A stretch of 64,000 nt of DNA, taken from Symsagittifera roscoffensis (lineage: Eukaryota; Xenacoelomorpha; Acoela; Convolutidae). How positions within the stretch are numbered: the stretch's first letter is position 1; every line of letters starts with the position of its first letter. The stretch lies in assembly GCF_963678635.1 (NCBI RefSeq), contig NC_087063.1, positions 39,506,759 through 39,570,758 of the forward strand, given 5' to 3'. The position numbers and the translations under genes are program-made. Of this stretch, positions 11,460 through 22,249 are shown one piece after another. The notes under the pieces were generated by a model that did not search any database, was not told where the DNA came from, and worked only from the letters and a program-made list of their open reading frames with translations.

Positions 11460-12545
11460 GTCAATACTGGGATGCTGTCAGAGTTTCCCCGGGTGTTGCG
11501 AATCTTGCCTCCAAATATCACTTCTCAAATCCATGTAGTTTTTGAGATGACGTTTTTTATGATTTCTCAAAAATTTTCAAAAACTTAGAAGATTTCAATC
11601 CTGTAGTTGGAAACTATGAGGCTACTCTCAAGAGTTGCGGCTTTTGATACGACTGCTCGAATCCTTGTAGTTTTCGAGATTTGACGTTTTTTGGGATTTT
11701 TCCAAAAAGTTTTTAGAGAACCTAATTTCTTCAAAATTTGGGTTTCCAGCTCTGTAGTAGGGGCTATCAGAGTATTCTCAGGCTCTCAGGGGTTGCAAAT
11801 TGTGCCTCTAAATGTGACTGCTCAAGTTTTGTTAGTTATCCAGATATGATGTTATGTGATTTTTTCAAAAATTTTTCAGAAAACTTAAATTAACATTTTT
11901 CTTCAAGATTTGAAATTCGTAACCCCATAATTGCGGCTGTCAAAGTACCCACATGGATTGAGACTCTTGCCTCCTTATAAGGCTGCTCAAATATATTAAG
12001 CAGAAAGCTTAAGATTAATTTTTTTTTCAAAATTTGAAACTCCTAACCCTTCAGTTGGGGGCTGTCACACTGCTGTCAGGGTTTGCGAATCTTACCTCAA
12101 AATATGACTGCTTAACTCGATGAAAAGTTTCAAGAGATGAGGTTTTTATGGTTTTTGAAGTTTTATTTTTAGAAAACCTAAATTTGAAAAGTTTCTCGAA
12201 TTGAAATTCCTAACCCTGTAGTTGGGTTTTGTGACAATACTCTCATGAGTTGCTAATCTTGCGTTTAAATGGGTCTGATCTTTGTTTTAACTTTCCGAAA
12301 CTTTACGTTTCTTAGTTCAGTTTAATTTTTTTCAAAGAACTTTTTAAGTTCCTTGAAAAAAAAAATATGTAAAACTTCACAAATTTTGTTGGTTTTTCAA
12401 AATTTTAATAATTCAGTTGAGTAAAACTCTTTGCAAAATTTGAAACTACCAACCCTGTAATTGGTTGCTGTCGGAGTACTGTCAAAGGATGCAGATATTT
12501 TTTTCTAAATATGCGGATTTTGAGTTGTTCAAAATTCTAAGCACC
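11460..12545. repeat. Satellite-like tandem array B, unit about 150-180 bp
   Basis: Six to seven diverged units, each with AACCCTGTAGTTGGGGCTGTC, then GAGTACTCTCA..GGTTGCGAATCTTGCCTC, AAATATGACTGCTCAAAT and a T-rich tail with TTTTTCAAAAATTTT. Recognisable unit starts lie near 11,470, 11,600, 11,745, 11,920, 12,045, 12,210 and 12,450. Sequence is unrelated to array A and to the transposon-borne minisatellite. Confidence 0.7.
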
Positions 12546-13049
12546 GGTGGTGCGTTACACGCTAGTTTGATTTAAAAAATGGGGATAACTAAGCTCCTAT
12601 TGGATAAAAAATTCATCAAATCAGCAACATCATGAGATATAGGGTTGTATTTAATTTGCTTCTCATTGCTGGCAAAGTACAAACAATTTTTGCAGATTAC
12701 CTTGTGGAATAAAAATTTGTTTCTTGAAAAGCTCCTGAAATTTTCTTCGAAAGCTCGTAAACCTGCAACTCATAAACTGTTGCTACTTTATTTTAGACAA
12801 TCCGATATAGAATCACGATAGTTTTTGCGAAATTTTATGCTTAACAAAAATCGTTTTTGTAACTTATGAATAGAATCTGAAGCACCTTTACAGACTGCTT
12901 CATACACAAGAATTTTATATTGATCGCAAGGCTGAACTTAATTTCTGTAGTACATTATCGTTTGAGCAATGGACATCACATTACGAAGGCGTTTCACAAC
13001 TTCAAAAGCAATAATATCTCCTAATACATGATCGTTGAGGGAAAGCTTA
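12546..13049. other. Intergenic stretch with nothing identified
   Basis: No repeat, RNA gene or coding signal that I can support, between array B and the LINE relic. Confidence 0.4.
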
Positions 13050-14450
13050 TTAGCCAGTCAATGCCTAGTTTTTTGCAGCTAGCAATAGGCGTCCAAAAAT
13101 TTAAAATGTACATTTTTCAATTTTGAAAATAGTTAATATTTTGGATCTAGATCTTTCAGCAACAAGATTGTTTTATCTCATCCAGTTATCTATTTGAATT
13201 AAATCTTCCTAAAAATCATCGCGAGAAGTTTTTTTTTATATTAAATGTATCATCAGCAACCAAGTTAAGTTTACAATTTTTAGGCAGGTCATTGATGTAT
13301 GTCAAAAAGCAAGGATCCCACACAGTTTAGCCTGAAAATCGCTTAGAAGTTCGTTCAAAATTACAAACTGATCCCTATTTGCCAAGTAATCTTCAAGAGT
13401 TAAAAGAGATTTAACGCCATATCGCTCTAGTTTATTTACTAATATTGCATGTTTAACCGTTTCAAAAGCCTTTTAAGATCCAAAAGAACCAGCATCGCCT
13501 ATTTGTTTATCTGAGCTTTCAAGTTTCGAGCCTCTTCTGTTACTTCGAGAATGGCTTTAACAGTACTGAATTTCTAACGAAAACCAAATTGATTGGCACT
13601 GAGTAACTTGCTGTTTCAAAAACCTTTGTTAATTTTGATAACAAAGAAATGGGTCGATAATTTTCATAAAAATTTTTCGATCCGCATTTTTGAAGCGGAA
13701 ACACTTGAGCAGTTTTGAAGAGACTGAGTAAGCAAAAACTAATAAAGCGGTTCTTTAAGAATTTTGTGAGCCATGGTACGATCATTGGCTTACATGCTTT
13801 AACTAATGCAGTATTGATAGTATCATACCTTGAGCTAAGCTTATTTGGTAATGCAGAGGTTATTTTCCTCTTTTTCGTGAAATTGAGAGAAAAAAATTGA
13901 AGGCTCAACGTTTTCAATGCAAAAAGGATCGGCAACTGCGCTTTTTTAAATAAGATTTGGGCCAATGTTCACAAAGAAATTGTTCATTTCTTGAGCTTTT
14001 TTGTTATAACCTTGCCTGGGAAGGTATGATCTCTTTGTTTACCAAGGTATGCTGCGACTGCCTTATGATTTTTATGAGAATCTGATGTATTTATTTAAGC
14101 CCTCTAAAATTTTTTCATAAATTTGTTCAACGCATTGGATTTGTTTCTTAGTGATGTGTACTTGATCTTGTTATCATCGATGGGCTTTTGTATGTAAAAT
14201 CTGTATGCTTCAGCTCTTTCATTTGCGGCTTTTTGAACAGCAATTGAAAGCTATAACTTTTTTTTGTTCGGTACATGGCGAATTTTATACGGAGCAAACC
14301 TATCAATGCATTTGATAAGATCTCTTGCTAATTTTTTTTTCAAATTCAGTCAATTGCCTACAGTTTGGACTGTAAAAGAACTGCTAATCTTAACCGAATC
14401 TCATCCTGGTCGAAAACTTTCAAATTTCGATACGATATTGTCTCTGTAAC
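13050..14450 (-). pseudogene. Non-LTR retrotransposon (LINE) reverse-transcriptase relic
   Basis: Read on the minus strand from 14,450 down: an endonuclease/RT linker with LARDLIKCIDRFAPYK and NNFFVNIGPNL; RT block 1 with ENYRPISLLSKLTKVFE (about 13,660); a block with KAILEVTEEA and LVLLDLK (about 13,550-13,450), the usual first catalytic Asp region; and NLVADDT at about 13,270, the YxDD-type catalytic block. The pieces lie in order but in several frames with stops, so it is dead. The style fits the CR1/L2/Jockey group; the clade is not resolved. A 141-codon open stretch at 13,540-13,965 is a surviving fragment, not a gene. Confidence 0.85.
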
Positions 14451-14650
14451 TATCAACCGATTTCGGTAATGAGAGATTTGCTTAACCATAAAATGATCTG
14501 CAGGACACCAATGACGGATGTAGCTACTGTTTATTGCAAAATTACCCCAAGTTTGATTGATGCAAGAATTTGATAGTGGTATTACACGAGTTAAGGATAA
14601 AGGTGTTAACAGTTGATAACCACGAAGTCAACTGACGAAGTCGAAAACGG

Positions 14651-14730
14651 AGCTGGGAAAAAGGCCAAGAAGCCGCCTCTACCCAAAAAGCGGAGCTGGG
14701 AAAAGGCCAAGAAACAGCCTCTACCCAGCC
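14651..14730. repeat. Two direct copies of a 40-bp GC-richer segment
   Basis: GCGGAGCTGGGAAAA followed by GGCCAAGAA..C.GCCTCTACCCA occurs twice back to back with three small differences. It stands out in base composition from the surrounding AT-rich DNA. Function unknown. Confidence 0.75.
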
Positions 14731-15296
14731 CTTTTTTTTCCTCCAGCAGTGGTTAGTAGAAATTTTACTCAGAAACAGATCAAAAAATTTTTCGGCTCTT
14801 CATATTCCTGACCCGACACTATTAGATTCTCGTGATGAAAAAGACCTCTATGAAAAAGCGAAGCTAGTAAAAATGCTACAAAAACCCAGCCGGATGATTT
14901 ACAACTGTAGTGGTGAGTATCAATTACATCACAAAAATTTTTTAGAAATATTTGGCTCACTGCATTTATAAATTGTCTTGATTGGATTCTCTCGATGAAA
15001 ACGACCTCTTAAATAAAAAGCAAGTCTTAATAAAAAGTAACCCGAAACATTTGAAGTGACCAGCCAAGACGAATGCGTTACCAAATGGAATGGAAAATAA
15101 CACCGAACGGTGTCGGATATGGAAAGAAACATGCAACCAAACGTTAGCCGAGGCATGTTTTTGGGCTACAACAAGATGACTGATAAAACGATCAATGAAA
15201 CGGAATTCACAGAAAATTTGACCCTCTCGCAAAGAAGCACAGACAAAAACTTAACTTCGACATAAACATTATTAGAGACATCCTGGTGGTTTTGTT

Positions 15297-15560
15297 GGAA
15301 ATTTCATAGCATCTGTTTTCTGCTCTATTTGTGGCTAGTGTTTGTGATAAACTAAGCGTCCGTGGTTGAGTGGTTAATGCTCGAGACTTATAATTTCTTG
15401 CTCGCATTAGATCGATTGTTCGAATCCGAGATGTCGCCGAATTTTTACGAATTCGAGGCTTATTTTTACTTCTTATTGCTTTTTTTAGAACTGAAGAGCT
15501 GCTTTTTGTCGTATTCTCGCTCGTGTTTGCGAAGCGAAGCTTCGCTTTTGCGTCGAACTT
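15297..15560 (+). mobile_element. tRNA-derived SINE, family C
   Basis: Leader with GGAAATTTCATAGCATCTG and GTGGCTAGTGTTTG, tRNA-like head with A box GTGGTTGAGTGGTTAATG and B box TTGTTCGAATCCG, then a body with GCCGAATTTTTACGAATT, AGAGCTGCTTTTTGTCGT and a terminal palindrome GCGAAGCGAAGCTTCGC. Copies: 28,205-28,460 (plus) and 57,165-57,380 (minus). Head spacing suggests a tRNA with a long variable arm as ancestor. The T stem does not pair, so it is not a tRNA gene. Confidence 0.75.
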
Positions 15561-15929
15561 AGGTGAAACTACTTAAAACCATAGGATATTGGATAAACAT
15601 TAATATAGGGTATAGACAATAAACCACCAAATATCAACAATAATTAAATAGACACAATTATTAACTAATAAAACGGACGTAAACAAAGAAATAAGAACAC
15701 ATGCAAGTAATAAAACAAAAGTCACATCTGAATTGGTATGATTTTTTTTAGGATTGGAATGCACTTCTAATGTGTTTCAATATTTTTTTTTAGATATTTG
15801 AGTTGGTGCTAAAGTTTTCTGCAGAAAAGCAGTCAAACAATGGTCATTAACTACTAAGTGTTTTTTTTCGTTAGTTACGTGTTAACGAACAGAGTGATTC
15901 ACTTATATAAGTCATGATCACTTTTTCTT

Positions 15930-16150
15930 AGTTTTTGCAGGAAAAAGTTTTAAAATGCTCTTATAACTACAGAAGTGCATTCATACATATTTATACATTT
16001 ATGAATGCAGTTAGGTATATGTGCATTTTTGAGTTCTTTTTAAGCGCAATTACTTGAAGAAAGGTAAGTTGCGCTCTCCAACGACGCGAAAAAATGTGAA
16101 CGACTTCTAGTTTTGAAAGCGTATTTTTATTTAAGATTTCTTAGCGGCTT
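15930..16150 (+). repeat. Dispersed repeat family E
   Basis: Shares CAGGAAAAAGTTTTAAAATG, AACTACAGAA.GTGCATT and the CGCGAAAAAA.GTG..CGACTTCTA block with 21,160-21,600. Related segments lie at 23,780-23,990, 33,950-34,800 and 37,490-37,755. Coding capacity none; ends not defined. Confidence 0.5.
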
Positions 16151-16156
16151 AAAAAG

Positions 16157-16351
16157 ATGCGTCAGTTTGCGTAAATTTGGTTTATTTTTTAATAAAGTGC
16201 CACTTTATAACTGTTCTTGAAACGCTCTAACCTGATTTTTTTCTTTGTTCGAATTTCGAACAAAGAAATAAATCAAGTTAGAGCATTTCAAGAACAGTTA
16301 TAAAGTGGCACTTTATTAAAAAGTAAACCAAATTTACGCAAGCTGACGCAT
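16157..16351. repeat. Near-perfect 195-bp palindrome upstream of the HP1-like gene
   Basis: Left arm 16157-16253 and right arm 16255-16351 are reverse complements over 97 positions with five differences, four of them C/T transitions, around a single spacer base (core GTTCGAATTTCGAAC). As RNA it would form an almost continuous 97-bp hairpin with no usable loop. It ends about 200 bp before the start codon of the HP1-like gene. It may be a MITE or a recent inverted duplication; nothing is encoded. Confidence 0.95.
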
Positions 16352-16552
16352 AAGATATTGATGTTTACCAAACTAATTGATCCAGTCATACCGTTTTCCC
16401 ATGAGAACTTTTAATGAGTTACATTGGTTGGCTAGTAATTGTAACATCCGCTCTTTATATTGGTGTAGATGTTTCAGCCGGTACAATTTTATTGTTTGAT
16501 GTAATAAAAATTGTTGGAACTGATCTGTAGTAGTTCATAGTAGAATTTGAAG

Positions 16553-18165
16553 ATGTTTGTGATGTGCGGTAGCGATGTGCCGTCTACCAGTAGTGGAATC
16601 ACCCATCCAGAAGGCGAACTGATGGGACCCATGCCTCTGCCCCCTGAATATGCAGAAGAAATGGAAGTGGAACGCATCATTGACAAGAAATTGCATGTAG
16701 ATGGACGCGTGTTTTACCTGCTCCACTGGAAACACACGGATGCTATTGATGATACGTGGGAGCCTCTGGATCACCTGGACTGCCCGGAACTGATTTCTGA
16801 TTTTGAAAAGAAAAGGACTGAAGAGATGGAGGAATGTAAGGAAAAGGACATATCTGGAGAAACGGACAAAGAAAATGCAATGAAAAGATCTATCGAAATC
16901 CGCACTGAAATAATTGCAAAGAAACCAGACAAGAAGTTCATTAAAAAGTTAGTAATTAATTGCATGTGCTGTAATTAAATTGATGTAGGAAGCTGATTGA
17001 TTGTTTTATGCATCGAGAGAACAGTTATCTTGTGTTGCCTTTTATTAACACATTTTGGGTGGTATGTCAGTAAAACGATGTATGAGCAACCCGAAAACGG
17101 ACTTCCCAGATCACCAAACCGAAATAATTGAATTTACCAGATCACTAAACTGAAATTCAATTTACCTGATCAATAAACCGAAAATTGTGAAAAACGTGTT
17201 CTGTAAACCGAAAATGTATTTTTCAAATTAACGTTTTTTCAAGCTAACAATGTTTATCAATAACGTGAAACTACGAAGTTGACCCCTAAACTTGCCAGGA
17301 ATCATGCGAATTATTGTTGTAAATTAAGTTATATAGCTATGGAACTGAAATTTTGCAGTCAATTAGCGTGAAAAGTCTACAATTTGTTGATGCATTTGTT
17401 AATCTCAGTTAGTACAGATTATTGCGCAACCGTTAAGTAATTGTTTCATAATTCGATTCAATGGTGTAGTAATTTACTGATACATCGATTTACTGCGAGC
17501 TTACCTGTTTTTGAAAGCTTCAATTCGCAACGACATTAACTATAGGACTTCTTGATCTTGAAAGCCAAACTTGGTTTTAGTACTTATTCCGGATTTCAAT
17601 GTTTTCAGGATTGGAAGAAAACGAAAATCTGGCGGAAAATTTAAAGTCAATAGATTTTCTCAATTGCAACTGCAGTCTCCGTTTTTCATTTCGGATTGCG
17701 CGACTGGTCAAGAAGCTAGTGACGAAGAATTTTCGGGCTTCGATCGGGGATTGGAAGCTGAGAAGGTAGTGGGAGTCACTGAAGATGAGGGCAATCTCAT
17801 GGTCTACATCAGGTTATGTTCTCAAATTACTCATTTAATTGAACAATCATCTGCGAAGGAGCCAGCTTCTGGCTAGTTCCAAATTTGAGGAGTGGTCTAC
17901 TCTGTATATTTTATTACAATTTGAGCGATACGTATACTTAATAAGTGTTAAAAAAATGAAATTGGTGCTTTTCTTTTGAAGGTGGAAAGATTCGAAGAGG
18001 AGGGAGTTTGTCTCCATTGAGGAGGCCAGTATCCATTGTCCCCAGTTGGTCATATCTTATTTCGAGAAGAGACTATGCTGGATGAGATACGATGATCACA
18101 ACATTGTGAGGAGCACAGGTGAAAATTCAGGATTGTTCGCAAAAGAAATTATACCGAACAGCTGA
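16553..18165 (+). CDS. HP1-like chromodomain/chromoshadow protein, three exons
   Basis: Exons 16553-16947, 17609-17812 and 17982-18165 (TGA at 18163) give 260 residues. Introns begin GTTAGT and GTTATG and end TTTTCAG and TTTTGAAG; frame joins are exact (phase 2 both). Chromodomain at about 36-87 (MEVERIIDKK, YLLHWK, DDTWEP, LDCPELISDFE); hinge with Lys/Arg-rich stretch 124-146 (KKPDKKFIKKIGRKRKSGGK), a likely nuclear signal and nucleic-acid contact; chromoshadow domain at about 176-235 (GFDRGLEAEKVVGVT, LMVYIRWK, CPQLVISYFEKRLCW). HP1 proteins bind histone H3 methylated at Lys9 and dimerise through the shadow domain; the dimer and partner-groove residues (Ile224, Trp233) are kept. Odd: of the three cage aromatics only Trp59 remains; the other positions are Met37 and Thr62. 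First ATG is 16553; the next, 16562, would cost only three residues. An alternative donor (ACAG|GTGAAA) near 18,119 could replace the C-terminal tail. Confidence 0.9.
17100..17205. repeat. Short tandem-like repeat in intron 1 of the HP1-like gene
   Basis: CAGATCAC.AAACCGAAAT and variants occur about four times at roughly 35-40 bp spacing. The rest of the intron (16,948-17,608) shows nothing else. Confidence 0.6.
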
Positions 18166-18699
18166 AAACAGAGTCTTTACTGCAAGGGCCGACGTTACAT
18201 TGGACTATCACTGCATTTTTCTTGTCTCTAGAAGCTAATTGGATTTTATTTTAGATAACTGAGTTAGATTTTTTGAAAACAACTTTGCTTCTTAGTTTGT
18301 CGTTTTTTTTTGTTTTATTAATTGTAAAAACTTGCCGCTGAAGTTCATAGATTTTTTTGACAGTAGCGCCCAATGTTCTGACCAAAGTGATTTACAAAAA
18401 ATCTAAATTAAAGAAATTAAAAACATGTTGGATACCGTTTAAATATCGTTTAAATAATGTTAAAGCTTCAGTAGAATTAAGAACGGAATGTCCGCGTCTC
18501 TGTAATCTCCTCTTTTTTTAGTCTCAGAATCGTAATTATTCGAATGTTTTTTATTTGATACTGAGGTGAAATTTTTGACTTTTTGGACTCATAGAGCTTA
18601 AATATGAAGCCACGAGTTATACATTTTTAGTTATTTTCCTTCTTTGTCTGCTAAGTAGTCCATAAACTTTTTCATGTCTCAAGATCCTTTAACTTACCA
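18166..18699. other. 3' flank of the HP1-like gene
   Basis: No clear AATAAA follows the stop; an ATTAAA variant lies near 18,407. No other feature recognised before the LINE relic. Confidence 0.35.
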
Positions 18700-20960
18700 C
18701 GCAACTTACCATGACAGCATTTTTGCACCCAATTAAATTCCTAATCAGTAAAAATTCGAATTTGCAACTTAACAACGAAACCCTACTGCAAAGAAGCCCT
18801 CAAATAACCTCGCAAACCGCCTCTCTACCAAGTCCCACAAAATTCTGCAATTTAATTGTAATGGCATCTCTGGGAAAGCACCTAAAATTTCAAGCTAAAT
18901 GTGCTTTTTTCATGAAATAAAGTGAAACTTCAAAGATCGCTCTCCCTAGCTGGGCTCAAACTGTACAATTATCAGGAAAGACCCGTACGCGGGAGATGTA
19001 CGCCTTACTGTCATTCACAAGTACCTTCTATACGAGGAACTAGAAATTGTGGAAGACGCAGTTTTGGAGGCGCAATGCGTAAAAGTAAAGGCCATTAATC
19101 CAAAACTCCGTATCACAATTTTCTATATCCCGCACCAGCAGCTCCGAAGACTTTAAAGCCTCCCTTGCAGCTCTTGAATCTGATGAAAACAGTATTGTTC
19201 TCGGTGACGCTAATGCAAACTCTTTTCCATAGTAAATCATTATCCCCAAAGATTAACCGGAAGCGAGACACAGAGTTGAAGTAATTGAATCTACTTTGTT
19301 CTACCAAATGTCCATAATCAAAATAGGCTCCCATACGATATCAACACGTCTGCATCTTTCCTCGATCTTCCCAGGTCTTGCCATCTATTTTATTAAACAT
19401 GTAACCTGTCATGGCAATAATTTTTTGAGCTGGGCTCAGATCATCTTCCAGTTTTAATTATCCTCCCAATGGCAGAAGATATACCGTTTGCTCCCTTCAA
19501 AACTTCTATTTATTTTTAAAAAGCTGACTGAAAAAGGTTTTTTGCTACGAAAACATTGCAGCATGATGTAAACGCCGCAGAAGGGACCTTTGGTGACACG
19601 GAATTTCTGCTGCAATTCACCACATTCCTGCTGGCCGGGCTTGTTTCTTTGTTCCAGTCGAGAGGAATAACAACGAAGTTGCGCAACAAAGCGATGAAAA
19701 AAGATTTTTTTTATCTGATCGGGCCCTTTTTTAAGAGTTTTGAAGAGTTCTAAAAGCAAAGAAAAGGGGAAAATCCCTTCAGAATTTTAAAATTTGAAAT
19801 GTCTTCTATTAAGTTCTGGAAAATGGTCCGGTCGTCAAATGGCAGCTAGTCTGTTATAGGAAGCCAACCCACACAAATAATTTAAACGACAAACTTTCTC
19901 GGCCGATAGGCATTGCAAATGCTTTTAACGAGCAATTTATTAAACGCAGCCTTAAACCGGCAAAATATTAGGACCGGATGGTCTCTGTACTTTTCACCTG
20001 AATTATATCCGAACAAAAGCATAAGCCTTTTAAAAAAAATTTTTGAGCTTTTCTTTCTTCAAACAATATTACCTAGCTTTGAATTAAGTCCAAAGTGATA
20101 CCCCTCCCGAAAAACAGCAGTTTCGATCTTAAACGAAGCTTTCACAATCTTAGAATATTTGATACATCCCAATCTTATCCTGTTCCAAAGTTCCTACCCA
20201 AAGCCGATCATTAATATGGTTTTCGTCCGATGCATTTATCCCGCACAGCACTTTTCACTCTTGAAATTTTTCATCAGCGAGGGTTTAACTAACGAAGGTC
20301 GACAAATAGGTCGTCCTGGCCACTCGTGATTTGTCAATAGCTTTTAACATTGTCAGTTATTGCAACCTCCTGGGTCTCCTTCATGGCACCACTTTAACGG
20401 AAAGCCTAATTAAGTAGTTGTCAAACTACCTGAGTGGGCCTCAAGTAAAAAAAAACTTTGTTCACGGACGTCCTGTCAAAGATCAGGGTTGTTCTTACAG
20501 GTGTCTCCTCAGGATCACTCTTATCCGCAGCAAAATTTATACGTCTTTCAAGCTCCATCAATACCCCCGATGTAAAGCTGCAAGCTTCCACACTTTTGTC
20601 CAGTTCAGCAAATTTTTAACGGCCATATCAATCTCATTTATCTAATTTCCTAAGTTACAAACGTTTTCTCTCAAGGCCCATTGTTTTTCTCCTAAAGCTA
20701 GTTTTTTTCTTTTGAAAAGGTTTTACCTACAATCCGAACGTAGAAATGAACACCAGAAGACTGCCCTTCGAGACATATTGTGAAATATTTTGTGTTTCCT
20801 TCGACCTGTCCCTGATTTTCGCAGAACTTTGCCAGCGAACATCTGCGTCAGACGCGCGCTTTTAATTGATCAAGAAGGCTCTATCCGGGGTTTCTTGGGG
20901 CTGGCCCAAACTTTTTTTTGCCGAAGTTACGACGTTCTTGGCGCATGGTTTGAGCATGCC
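18700..20960 (+). pseudogene. Jockey-like non-LTR retrotransposon relic (endonuclease + RT)
   Basis: Pieces in the right order on the plus strand, in changing frames: endonuclease start with LQFNCNGISGK near 18,845; IIRKDPYAGDVRLTVIHK near 18,970; VKAINPKLRITIFYIP near 19,080; the catalytic SDHLPVLI near 19,440; then RT pieces LPKADHQYGFRP near 20,200, RTALFTLE near 20,245, and VVLTGVSSGSLLSAAKF near 20,490, corresponding to the GVPQGS block. Many frameshifts and stops. The same family as the relic at 53,921-55,560 (both have ADHQ.GFR and the same RT spacing). Confidence 0.8.
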
Positions 20961-21159
20961 AATTGCGGCGCCCTCCGGGCTTAAAACAACAACCACAATT
21001 TTTGCATTTTTTGATTTTTTCAAGAATCGATGAACGTAACTCAGAAACTAATATGGGTCGTGATGATTTGATCGTTGATTTTTCTCAGGAAAAGTCTTTT
21101 TTCACTTTTGTTGAGAGTTGATAAGCGTAGTTCAGGCTCTTTTATTATTCGTTTTTTTT

Positions 21160-21600
21160 TTCAGGAATAGTTTTAAAATGCTTTAAAAACTACAGAAAGT
21201 GCATTTCACATAAAAATGCATTTTTGAATGCGATAGTAATGCAATTTTGAATGCGCTCAGGTGAGTTTGCACTTTTTAAGTTGAATACTAAGTCTTCTGC
21301 AAAAAAGCAGACGAAATTCGCTCTCTAATCACGAAAAAAGAGTTAACGCGAAAAAACGTGTTCGACTTCTAAATTTTTGTTCAGATTTTCCAGCTGAATA
21401 AATTTTTGCCTAGTATACCGTTTTCTCAAATTTAAAGAGTTTCAAGGCCATTTATTTTTTACTCGGAAATATGAAAGTTGAAGTTTAAAAAAACAACTCT
21501 AATTTTTTTTCTGCATACTTGTGTTCATTGAATCTTCTCCAACTGTCTGTCGGCTATTTTTGATTTTTCAGAAGTTGGTTATTTCATAATAAAGTTCGGC
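21160..21600 (+). repeat. Dispersed repeat family E, second copy
   Basis: Matches 15,930-16,150 in its first half (TTTTAAAATGC, AACTACAGAAAGTGCATTTC). Its second half (TTTCAAGGCCATTTATTTT, TCTCCAACTGTCTGTCGG) matches 35,065-35,190 and 40,318-40,440, so the family extends to about 440 bp. Confidence 0.5.
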
Positions 21601-22029
21601 AAACAACATGAGATTCCTCTTGTTTGGTTTTTGTGCTTTTTCCCGATCTAATTCAAAAACTTTGCGCCGAATTTTTTTTTGTCTAGTTTCAGTATATGTT
21701 TAGTGCTCACATTATATTGCCATTTGAAAACTTATTTCATCAGTTTTATTGAAGCGGATGAAACAAGTAAATCCTCACCTTTTTTCGCGTCATTTGCTCT
21801 TTTGTTATTGGGGCGCGCAACTTGCCTATGATATGACAAGTTAACTTGAAGTAAAAATTTGACTTTAAACAAGAAGCCAAACCGCAAAACACTGTTGGGT
21901 GTGGATAAAAACTTTTTTTGGAAAACGCTTTAGGTACCTTCATTGTTGAGCGTAAACAAATTTTTTTTTGTAAAAACGCTTGAATTGCCTTCACTTCTCT
22001 TATTAGAACTTGAAAAGCTCAATGGTTTT

Positions 22030-22075
22030 ACACAGTGGTGAAGCTGAGCTTTGCACGATTTGTGATACAATTATC
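22030..22075 (-). repeat. Palindromic GAAGCTGAGCTT element end
   Basis: CACAGTGGTGAAGCTGAGCTTTGCAC followed by GATTTGTGATACAATTATC. Variants of this self-complementary motif close or open repeats at many sites in the window. Confidence 0.5.
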
Positions 22076-22249
22076 AATGACTACGAAAATCAAACGAAAT
22101 CGTTTTTTTTTTTCAATAAAAATTGCAGCAGAAGTTCAAAATACACGGAAAAAAATTGCCTGGATCATTAGAAGATCTGCAAATAGCTTTTAGAATGCTA
22201 TGCATAATCCAATGTTTCAAAAAAAGTTCTTTCTGCGGAACTGAGCAGA

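Noticed and set aside
13540-13965. 141-codon ORF as a stand-alone gene
   Set aside because: It is the surviving N-terminal RT fragment of a frameshifted LINE.
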